NCBI GenBank assembly: GCA_037953625.1
Contig: CM075649.1
Span: 108,353,290-108,417,289 of the forward strand
Source of the DNA: Crotalaria pallida
Lineage: Eukaryota > Streptophyta > Magnoliopsida > Fabales > Fabaceae
Direction of reading: 5' to 3'
Length of the DNA: 64,000 nucleotides
The notes under the pieces were generated by a model. It did not search any database and was not told the DNA's origin. It saw nothing but the letters and a program-made list of their open reading frames with translations. Within the stretch, counting starts at the first letter, position 1. The number at the start of each line of letters is the position of its first letter. Positions 55,812 through 64,000 of this stretch are shown one piece after another. Made by a program: the position numbers and the translations under genes.

Positions 55812-58493
55812 TGTAACATCTCGAATTTTAATTCTAATAATAATTAGAATAATTATAAGATTTGGAAGTAAGGATTATCCAAAAGGGAGTTTAAAATGAT
55901 GGATTAGGAATTCTCTGAGTGCCATAAAGGAATCAAGGAGCATTGGCATCGGAGAAGAAATTTAGAGAAGGCCAAACGAGTGTTAAAAGTCGATGTTTCG
56001 GTTATATAAACACCCTAAATTGGGAAATTCAAAATAAAAGATTTACATCTCTAAACACGAATTCCACCGTTGGATATTAAGATAATGATTTTAGGAAGCT
56101 TGCTTTCAAATTTGAGCAAGATCTGACGGTTAACGAAGAAGTTATGTCGATTTGAAGCAGGAAGAAAATAAAAGGAAAATAGAAAAATGTTTTAATGGGG
56201 AACTGGGTAAAACACTCGAGTATTCTGAGGAATACTCGAGTATTTCGTGCTGACAGTGAAAAAAATATATACGGGGATCAACCCCATTTCACCCCAAACC
56301 CATTCCTTTCTCCTTCTCCACCCCAAAAACATTCAATCCATAACTTTAAGCCTTAAAATCTCAAACTTTTGTGGCCAACCATCATCATCCCTCAAGCTCC
56401 CAAGTGTTGACCATCAACTTCTCTTCACTTTCTCTCTCTTTGATCTCTCTCTCTTCTCTCTCTCTGTCCGGCCGCCACCGCCGCCGCCTTGGACCACCGC
56501 CACCGCCTCCACAACCCAAAACCAAAGCCACAGCTTCTCCCTCATTCCCTTCCTCTCTCATCCGTGAGCTTTCTCTCTCTCCACGGATCTCACCGGCGCC
56601 GTTACCGACCCGTGATCGTGCCGGGCTTGTGTCGGGTGCCCCGGAGCTCGAAGCTCTTGCCTTGGTCCAGCCCGTGATCATTCTCGCCACTGGCGTCGAC
56701 CGCCATCGACCCGTTCATCACCCTGGGTCACTAAAGCTTCACGGATTGCCGTTCCCTCCCCGAAGTTGAGGTTATCTCTTTACTTTCGTGAACCGAGGTA
56801 AGAAGGGATGTGTTACCTTTACTTGAGAAGTAAATTCTAGGATTCTATAGTGGTGACTAAGAATAGGATAATTAAGAAATAAGTTGATGAACCTTAGGGT
56901 AGTCCCTGCTAATATAAATGATTTACTTAAAATTGATAATGGAAACCACCCTCTAGGGAATAAAATGGATGTGCATAGAATGAGGTCCGGAGTGAATGAA
57001 TGTGATAGGATATTAAAAGAGATAATATAGCATGGAAATGTAGAAAAAACATAAAATAAAACCAGGGGAAATTAGTTAAGGAAAACCAGCGAAACGTGAG
57101 AGTAAAAGAATTTAGTGGAAAGATGATAGGGCAAAGAGAGAGAATGCGATTATGGTAGTTTAATAGAATGTAGAAGTAATATAGGAAAAATAAGTAAGTA
57201 AAAGTACGAGACAGAGGAATCATTGGAATAACTAAGAATTTGAAACGGGAATTTAAAATATAACGATTATACCAAAGCTAAGTGGATTTAGATGTAAACT
57301 AGGGTAATTAATAAAAAGAAGAAGGAAAAAGAAAAAAAAAAGAAGAGAAGAAGAAAAAGAAAAGAAAGAGAACAGGGAAATACCTAAGAGCTAGTAACGA
57401 GAATTAAAATATAACGTTTATGGCCAAATCAAGCAGAACTAGTTAAAAATGAGAATCATTAGTGAAGAGAATATACTTAAAAATAAAAGAGGATAAAGAA
57501 AAGAGAAAGGACTGGGTGGCAGGAGGTTGGTAGACGCTGTCACAATAAAAAGTAAAATGGCAGGAGGTCGGTAGACACTGTCACATTAAAAGATAGAATG
57601 GCAGGAGGTCGGTAGACACTGTCACATTAAAAGATAGAATGACAAGAGGTCGGTAGACACTGTCACAATAAAAAGTAAAATAGCAGGAGGTCGGTAGACA
57701 CTGTCACATTAAAAGATAGAATGGCAGGAGGTCGGTAGACACTGTCACAATAAAAAGTAAAATGGCAGGAGGTCGGTAAATCCTGTCACATTAAAAGATA
57801 GAATGACAGGAGGTCGGTAGACACAGTCACATTAAAAGATAGAATGGCAGGCGGTCAGTAGACACTGCCACCGATAAAAGATTAAAGGAACGAAAAGGTA
57901 ACCGCGCGAGGGCCAATTAATGAAAAACGGATAAAGAATGGAAATGAAAGAATGAAAAGAGAACCAAAAATGAAAAGAATATGAGAATAAGTAAAGAACT
58001 AGAAGAGATTAATTATAGGAATAACGTATATTAATAATTGTGTAGGCTTAGTTTATTGCTATGTGTCTTATAGAATTTATTTTTTTAAGTCCTGTGTAAT
58101 GCTACCCTTCTTGCTATATTTTTGCAGGTACTGAAGTGGGGCTTACATGGGTTATGGCCGAGCAGGACTTCATTCCATTATGTGGAATGTATATTTATTA
58201 GTATGAGTGGACATTATTTTTGTAATTTATAATATGAAATAGTCGTATGCCCTGAACATGTAGTAATTGGACATTAGGATCTGATCTGGCTTTTAAATTA
58301 TTGTGTTTTATGTTTTAAAATATTTCTGATTGACAGGTTGAAAGAAGAAAATTTTTGGGAAGTCCGGAAAACAGAGGAAACTCTGCCAGATTTTCGTAAA
58401 ACCTTTCATAAGAAATCAAGTTCTGAAATGAATTTTCAAACTCTAATTTTGTTTAAAACCTATAAATTAACTAATTAATGTGAGGGTGTTACA
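55812..58493 (+). mobile_element. Gypsy 5' LTR, family W (2,682 bp)
   Basis: Ends TGTAACATCTCG and GAGGGTGTTACA, followed by an iMet PBS, so this is a 5' LTR in + orientation. It is related to solo LTR W (26494-32670). The stretch 56280-56770 is CT-rich with GC-rich patches, giving overlapping low-complexity ORFs that I reject. It has a GGTAAGAAGG motif (about 56799) and a 41-bp array (57518-57886). Confidence 0.88.
57518..57886 (+). repeat. Nine-unit 41-bp tandem array in the W-family LTR
   Basis: Consensus TGGCAGGAGGTCGGTAGACA followed by CTGTCAC and an A-rich tail. Two tail types occur in the order A B B A B A B B B', where A ends CAATAAAAAGTAAAA and B ends CATTAAAAGATAGAA. TGGCAG and CTGTCA within each unit are complementary (one G-T pair); the last unit has CTGCCA and pairs fully. 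Contiguous repeats without spacers exclude CRISPR. Confidence 0.95.
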
Positions 58494-58496
58494 TTT

Positions 58497-58508
58497 TGGT
58501 ATCAGAGC
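58497..58508 (+). other. Primer-binding site, tRNA-iMet type
   Basis: TGGTATCAGAGC starts 3 nt after the LTR end. Only about 80 bp of leader follows before the next insertion at 58588. Confidence 0.93.
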
Positions 58509-58587
58509 AGTTTTCCTCGGCCTTTGGAGTGTGGACTCACATCTCCGATAGTTACTCACCAAGCGAGTAATTAATGTGTTAGTTAAG

Positions 58588-60014
58588 TGATTTAGGTCCA
58601 ATATATATAGATTTGAGCATTATTTGGACTCCCTTTTACTATGTATTTGGCTTGTTTCTCTAGCAAATTTAGGACTTTTTAGTAGATTTTAATTATTTTT
58701 AGTAGTTTAGGGTCCTTTGAACGTTTTGATCCGTTTGCTAGTGTTTCAGGTACTTTTTGGAGCTTAAATGGAGAAAATATTTATGGACCTGAAAAGAGGA
58801 CTAAAAGATCTTGCAAATGGAAAAAGAACGGAGCAAAACGGAGTCGGGAACTTTCCCGCGCGCCTGGGGCGCGAGACCGGGTGCGCCTGAGGCGCGCCTG
58901 TGTGGAAAAATACAGTCATCAGACCTGCGCGCCTGGGGCGCGAGGTCGCGTGCGCCTGGGGCGCGCGTATCTGCTGAGGCCTAATTTGACCAGATTCTGA
59001 ACAAAGTAGACGAAGAGAAGTCTAATTTGGCTTCATATCTTAGACTTGGTCAGAAATTAGAAGATAAACATAGACCTTATCTACTAGATTTAATTAAGAT
59101 TTATTTTAGGATTTTTTTTACTCTTTAAATAGAGGATTTGTAAATAGTTTTCAGTATGTTTTGAGATCATAGAATTCAATTAACATTAGAAAGAGAGGTT
59201 AGTAACATCTATTGAGAGCAAGGAGGCAAGGCACAAAGATTGAAGATCATCACTACAAGAGAGATCTGCGTGAGGATTGAAGGTCTCTTGAAGAGTTAAC
59301 CTGTATTGTCTATGATATGAGGTTTTCTCTTTGCTTCTGTTTTCTTTATTTCTATGTGTAACTAAAACCTCTTGTTAGGAACATGGTGTAAATTGTATGG
59401 TGTAACTTATTTTAATTTATGATTTAGTGTTTTCCTGTTTTTAAATCAAGCATTGATTGTGTTTTTATCACATAAACCTGCGCAATTTATGTTGTGGATT
59501 TTCTAAGTTACTAATGAGAATTAGGATTTAGAATAGGCCATGCAATTCAACGGTATAACTATTCAATATAGAGAGATCTAATTGGTTAGTTATATAACTA
59601 ATTAATTCCATGTTCTTAATAAATTATTTATTCGGTAATGTAATTACTTAAGAGATTAAGAATTAATTGTCGGAAAAATAAACGGTAGTTGCATAAGAGA
59701 AATCTAGTAACTAGTAATTTAGGAATTGTTCTTGATTTGAAGGAAAACCTAATTCATACTTAAATAAGTGAATCATACAACGAAACCAAGTTCCTAACCT
59801 TTTTCTATTTCTTTCTAAACTATCTTATCTCCTCAATCTTTTTATTTATTTTTATTTAAATTCTCCTTTTCCTTCTAAAATTCAATAACAAGTTGCATTA
59901 ATAATTACGAATTGGTGAAAAATTATTAGAAACAATTTGCAATCCCCGAGTGGAACGATACTCACTTACTATCTGTATTACTTGTCGACCTAGTACTCTT
60001 GCTAGACATCAACA
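58588..60014 (+). mobile_element. 5' LTR of the Athila-type element
   Basis: It begins TGATTTAGGTCC and ends CATCAACA; the exact end could be 3-6 nt earlier because CA recurs. It has a GC-rich palindrome cluster (58855-58968) and a TTTAAATAG TATA-like box (about 59126). Confidence 0.85.
58855..58968. repeat. GC-rich palindrome cluster (GCGCC-TGG-GGCGC) in the Athila-type LTR
   Basis: There are four copies of GCGCCTGRGGCGC in about 110 bp, three with centre TGG and one with TGA, in otherwise AT-rich DNA. The 3' LTR has the same cluster at 63248-63360. Confidence 0.9.
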
Positions 60015-60020
60015 AGTTTT

Positions 60021-60038
60021 TGGCGCCGTTGCCGGGGA
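60021..60038 (+). other. Primer-binding site, tRNA-Asp type
   Basis: TGGCGCCGTTGCCGGGGA is complementary to the 3' end of plant tRNA-Asp, as in Athila elements. It starts 6 nt after the LTR end. Confidence 0.88.
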
Positions 60039-60103
60039 TTGAAATTCGATTCTAATTTCTTTTCGGTACTTTTTGTAATTATTTGTGTAATTTGTACTTT
60101 CTC

Positions 60104-60793
60104 ATGTATAATTATAGTTGTAATAGTGATTCAGATTGTGATAGATTTATTCCATATTATCCTTATCCTCCATACTATGTTGCACAAAGTATAACTCCTA
60201 GGAAGGCCCAATGCGAAATAAATATAGAGATAATGAATCAACAGATTAATGATATGAAAAAGGAAAGATACTATTCTCAATTTTCTCATGTGGAGCCTCC
60301 TCCTCCTAGTAAAACCCCAATGGAAATAGCTCTAGAGAAATTGGCTCAAACCGCTGAGGATTATGCTAAAGATTGCAAAAATAATTTTGGATTCCCTCGT
60401 GTTGTGCCAATTCCTTCCCCTGTGGAGAAAGAGTCATGGGAAATTAACCAAGAGAAATTAGCTCAAAAAGTTAGTAGTAATGTTCAAGAAATTAATTTTA
60501 TAAAAGAAGAAAACATAAAAAGTTTTGAGAACATAAAAATAGCACTTGAGCAAATTTCAAAACATTTATCTGAGGAGTCACAAGCATTATCAACAATTTT
60601 TGACTCTCCTAAAAAAGAGGAAGAAGTTGTGGTGATGGATGTGACCAAAGATCAAATCCCTTTGGACGAGCAAAAATCTGGAAAAGAAATTGTGCATGAT
60701 AGGTTTGAGGAAGAGGATCGAAATATAACAATAGAAGGTTTGAAAATTGTAGAAAAATTGAACCACCCTTGCATGAGGAATTTGTTGTTATAA
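60104..60793 (+). CDS. Non-autonomous retrotransposon protein, unknown, coiled-coil
   Basis: A 229-aa ORF from the first ATG (the open frame extends 7 codons further upstream but starts at TTG), 66 bp after the PBS, in the position of gag. The N-terminus is Tyr/Pro-rich (IPYYPYPPYYV). The rest is Lys/Glu-rich and probably helical, with a degenerate internal repeat: TPMEIALEKLAQTAEDY and EKESWEINQEKLAQKVSSN. I see no zinc knuckle and no recognisable retrotransposon gag domain. It may be a relic or specialised N-terminal Gag fragment, or part of a longer broken gag. Function is not assigned. After the TAA no frame continues it. Confidence 0.55.
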   Translation: MYNYSCNSDSDCDRFIPYYPYPPYYVAQSITPRKAQCEINIEIMNQQINDMKKERYYSQFSHVEPPPPSKTPMEIALEKLAQTAEDYAKDCKNNFGFPRVVPIPSPVEKESWEINQEKLAQKVSSNVQEINFIKEENIKSFENIKIALEQISKHLSEESQALSTIFDSPKKEEEVVVMDVTKDQIPLDEQKSGKEIVHDRFEEEDRNITIEGLKIVEKLNHPCMRNLLL

Positions 60794-60974
60794 AGATTTT
60801 TATTCAATCTAGTTCATGCTTGGGTGATTCAAAATTTTTCTATTATATTCAGCCTAAGTACTTTTATGAAAAATATCTAGAGCAATCTGAGTCATTATTA
60901 GGCAGAAAGTAATCTTCCTGACTAATGGAGTTAACAACTTCATGATGGATGATGGAAGAAAAGAAAATTTTGCT

Positions 60975-61063
60975 GGGATGATGTGTGGATTAAGGAATAT
61001 ACCTTTTAACCATGGTAGGTTTGAACTCTATTTTGAAAATTCCTTAATCCACCATCATCACCC
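60975..61063. repeat. Inverted repeat, about 24-bp arms, 40-nt loop
   Basis: Left arm 60975-60998 (core GTGGATTAAGGAAT) and right arm 61039-61063 (core ATTCCTTAATCCAC) are complementary over nearly their full length, with a small slip. Confidence 0.85.
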
Positions 61064-61770
61064 AAGGTCTTCCCCATGGGATGTGGGCATAACTCATTAT
61101 TGTTGCATCACATGAGATTTGACCCATAGAATTTGGGATCCTGGTGGATTTTTTTTTGGGTACATAAACAGTAGTGTAGGTTTCAATTCTTAGGTAGTTG
61201 TTTAAAAAAAAATGGAGGTACAGACCTCGTGCGCCCCAGGCGCACGCGGTTGCGCGGGCTGCCATAGACCAAGTTTGGGGGAATTTTTCTAGTTTCCCAA
61301 AAAGGGGTGCAAAAGTTCAGTTTTGGGGTCAAATTCTGATTCTACCATTTTATTTTCTTAGGATTAGATTTATCTTTATCTTTAGGAAGTTTTTTTGTTA
61401 TGTTTATCTTATTTTTTTAGCAATAGATATTTTTTTTATTCTTATCTTTTAGGATTAGATTAGTTTTATATCTTTTTAGGATTTTGTTTTTATCTTTTTA
61501 GGATTAGATTTATCTTCTTAGGATTATTTTTAGAATAGATTTTTTTTATTATTTATTTTCGTTTTTTTTATTTTCTATTTTTTAGGGATATATTTTTTTT
61601 AGGATTAGATTTGTATTTTTAGGATTTGGACCCCACTAGCCCCAATTTTTTCAATATTGCACCCCAGGCCTGTATCTCACAAAAATATTGTCCAGCTTTC
61701 TTAGGTAGTTTTAATTTTTATTTTGTAGTTTAGGATAGATTAGTTTGCTTGAGGACAAGCCAACATCTAC

Positions 61771-61781
61771 GTTTGGGGGAG
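61771..61781 (+). other. First PPT-like tract (GTTTGGGGGAG)
   Basis: Identical to the tract abutting the 3' LTR, but followed by 1.2 kb of non-LTR sequence. It is preceded by GCTTGAGGACAAGCC. Confidence 0.7.
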
Positions 61782-62968
61782 TATATACAAAATAAAAATT
61801 TTTCAGATCTGAACTTTTCTCTCATATATTGGTATTGGTTTGTGTCCTTAGCAAGAGTTATTAATTTTTCTAACCTTAGGACTTTTTCTCTGATGATGCA
61901 TGTACATACTTAGTTTAGGACTTAGACTTTTTGGCTTTTGGCACTGTTTGATTGAGCTGTAAATACTGTTGTGAACTAGTTATTTTGACAAATGCTTTCA
62001 GAACTTGTGATTAGTGAACTGACTTTAGCCCTGTGAGGTTTTGAGCCTTATATTGATGGGGTATGTGATTATTGATTTATTCTAATTTTGAGACCCCTAT
62101 TCTTTCATGAGTGTGTTCACTTTGGTATTGTTGTTCTAGAACTTGACCTGTGACCATTTCAAGATTGATTTTTGTTTGCATGCATGAATATGATTAAGGC
62201 ACTTAGGATGTGTTTTTGAGGCTTTCAGAGATGTTGCATTGATCCATATCCCTTAGTTGGCCACTTTGAGCCTTATAATGTTATATAATTTTTCTTTGGT
62301 ACCCTGCATTAATTGCATAATTCTTTGAGAGTACGTACCTTAGGAATTTTGGATGAGCAATTAAGTGAAATGTGATGCAAAAGAAAAGAGAAAAGAGAAA
62401 AGAATTGAAAAAGAATGAAAATTATGAAAAGGAAGAGAGTAGAGGAATTGAAAATCGAAAAGTGAGAAGAATAAAGTTGTGATTGAGTTGTGCTTATTGA
62501 AATATACTTAATGCTCATTCATGATTTCTAGGGGAATTTGTTTTTGCATTTAGCCCTTAGTTCAGTATTCCTTCTTTCTTTTACCCCACCTAACACTTTA
62601 GCCAAGCCCCATTACAACCAAAAATAAGACCTTTTGATTTGTGCATACATTCAATAATTTCAGTGGCGATTTCGGTCTATGGTCAAGCCTATGGTAACAC
62701 ATTATCATTGTTGAACTTGAGTGAATTGAAAATATGACCCTGATACACTTTTGAGAGATACACTGGAGAGTTTGAGATTGTTCACTAGCCTTGAGTTCTT
62801 ATTGGGTTTGTTACTCTAACTAGTTTGTGATTGTGTAAATAGTTTGTGATAATATGTGTTGGAGTCATGAGTCGAAGTCTTAGATGAGGTGTATATATGT
62901 TGATTTAGGGAGGTTGTCTTTTGTTTAGATTTTTATTTTACTTTTGCCTGGGACATGCAAAATGCTAA

Positions 62969-62979
62969 GTTTGGGGGAG
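62969..62979 (+). other. Polypurine tract of the Athila-type element
   Basis: GTTTGGGGGAG ends exactly at the 3' LTR start TGATTTAGG (62980). Confidence 0.85.
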
Positions 62980-64000
62980 TGATTTAGGTCCAATATATAT
63001 AGATTTGAGCATTATTTGGACTCCCTTTTACTATGTATTTGGCTTGTTTCTCTAGCAAATTTAGGACTTTTTAGTAGATTTTAATTATTTTTAGTAGTTT
63101 AGGGTCCTTTGAACGTTTTGATCCGTTTGCTAGTGTTTTACGTACTTTTTGGAGCTTAAATGGAGAAAATATTTATGGACCTGAAAAGAGGACTAAAAGA
63201 TCTTGCAAATGGAAAAAGAACGGAGCAAAACGGAGTCGGGAACTTTCCCGCGCGCCTGGGGCGCGAGACCAGGTATGCCTGAGGCGCGCCTGCGTGGAAA
63301 AATACAGTCATCAGACCTGCGCGCCTGGGGGCGCGAGGTCGCGTGCGCCTGGGGCGCGCGTATCTGCTGAGGCCCAATTTGACCAGATTCTGAACAAAAT
63401 AGAAGAAGAGAAGTCTAATTTGGCTTCATATCTTAGACTTGGTCAGAAATTAGAAGATAAACATAGACCTTATCTACTAGATTTAATTAAGATTTATTTT
63501 AGGATTTGTTTTACTCTTTAAATAGAGGATTTGTAAATAGTTTTCAGTAGGTTTTGAGATCATAGAATTCAATTAGGATTAGAAAGAGAGGTTAGTAACA
63601 TCTATTGAGAGCAAGGAGGCAAGGCACAAAGATTGGAGATCATCACTACAAGAGAGATCTGCGTGAGGATTGAAGGTCTCTTGAAGAGTTAACCTGTATT
63701 GTCTATGATATGAGGTTTTCTCTTTGCTTCTGTTTTCTTTATTTCTATGTGTAACTAAAACCTCTTGTTAGGAACATGGTGTAAATTGTATGGTGTAACT
63801 TATTTTAATTTATGATTTAGTGTTTTCCTGTTTTTAAATCAAGCATTGATTGTGTTTTTAACACATAAACCTGCGCAATTTATGTTGTGGATTTTCTAAG
63901 TTACTAATGAGAATTAGGATTTAGAATAGGCCATGCAATTCAACGGTATAACTATTCAATATAGAGAGATCTAATTGGTTAGTTATATAACTAATTAATT
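62980..64000 (+). mobile_element. 3' LTR of the Athila-type element (partial)
   Basis: Colinear with 58588 onward and nearly identical by eye. Differences cluster in the GC-rich region, for example GACCGGGTGCGCC versus GACCAGGTATGCC. The window ends before the LTR does. Confidence 0.9.

Larger units (their letters stand above)
60794..62966 (+). other. Non-coding interior of the Athila-type element
   Basis: It holds an inverted repeat (60975-61063), a GC-rich palindrome (61223-61260), a long T/A-rich run built of TAGGATTAGATTT-like units (61340-61640), and GCTTGAGGACAAGCC plus a first PPT-like tract (61771-61781). That last combination normally closes an Athila/Tat interior. No pol remnants are recognised. 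Confidence 0.6.
58588..64000 (+). mobile_element. Non-autonomous Athila-type gypsy element (3' LTR cut by window end)
   Basis: LTR 58588-60014, tRNA-Asp PBS at 60021, internal region with one 229-aa ORF, PPT 62969-62979, then a second LTR from 62980 that runs out of the window. The left flank TTAAG (58583-58587) should recur as the TSD beyond the window. No protease, RT, RNase H or integrase is visible in the 3-kb interior. Visible LTR portions are nearly identical, so the insertion is young. Confidence 0.85.

Noticed and set aside
56247..56769. Several overlapping ORFs in the CT/GC-rich part of the W-family LTR
   Set aside because: Low-complexity Ser/Pro/Arg-rich translations in all frames, inside an LTR, with no recognisable domain.
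57518..57886. Regular repeats resembling a CRISPR array
   Set aside because: Units are contiguous with no unique spacers and the genome is a plant; this is a tandem repeat.

Overview
This is plant nuclear DNA, most likely from a legume. The evidence is AT-rich intergenic sequence, GT-AG introns, plant Ty3/gypsy and Ty1/copia LTRs with tRNA-iMet and tRNA-Asp primer-binding sites, Stowaway-type MITEs, and copia LTRs studded with the AATCGATTAC motif. The family assignment is inference from that LTR style; nothing in the window fixes the species. There are no prokaryotic operons, CRISPR arrays or rRNA genes, and I found no convincing tRNA gene.

Layout. (1) 1-33.7 kb is a stack of nested LTR retrotransposons. 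The oldest recognisable layer is a gypsy LTR ('X', pieces at 3415-5254, 7563-7669, 26456-26493 and 32676-33454, ending in a decayed PBS). Into it went a copia-type unit (5255-7557), an 18.8-kb gag-only element with 6.3-kb LTRs (7670-26450) and a gypsy solo LTR 'W' (26494-32670). The gag-only element later received a Mutator-like transposon (7946-9073, itself carrying a Stowaway MITE) and a solo LTR of family 'Z' (13201-16530). W received a second Z solo LTR (27795-31191). Another gypsy LTR ('Y', 1-3414) holds a copia solo LTR (1009-2561). Most of these insertions have a perfect target-site duplication (TSD). (2) 33.7-54 kb is gene space with two protein-coding genes: a six-exon GT90/CAP10-domain glycosyltransferase on + (35865-41663) and an intronless CRINKLY4-related receptor-like kinase on - (51081-53534). 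The space between holds Stowaway-like MITEs (one nested in another), an hAT-like element in intron 5, SINE-like copies, a Helitron-like 3' end and two 5'-truncated LINEs with TSDs. (3) 54-64 kb returns to retrotransposons: copia-like and Z-like LTR pieces, a W-family 5' LTR with a 41-bp tandem array and PBS (55812-58508), and a non-autonomous Athila-type element that inserted just past that PBS and runs off the window (58588-64000).

The most unusual signal is in the LTRs. Several distinct gypsy LTR families each carry a cluster of short inverted repeats roughly 0.4-1.4 kb before the LTR 3' end. The arm sequence changes from copy to copy while the two arms stay complementary (for example ACGTTC-CCA-GAACGT, ACTC-CCA-GAGT, GTGTTC-CCA-GAACAC and CATATTC-CCA-GAATATG in family Z). 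This is the covariation expected of a selected or copied hairpin. I do not recognise it as a described element. A second cross-family pattern is the recurrence of TAATCGATTA/TAACCGGTTA palindromes in unrelated copia and gypsy LTRs.
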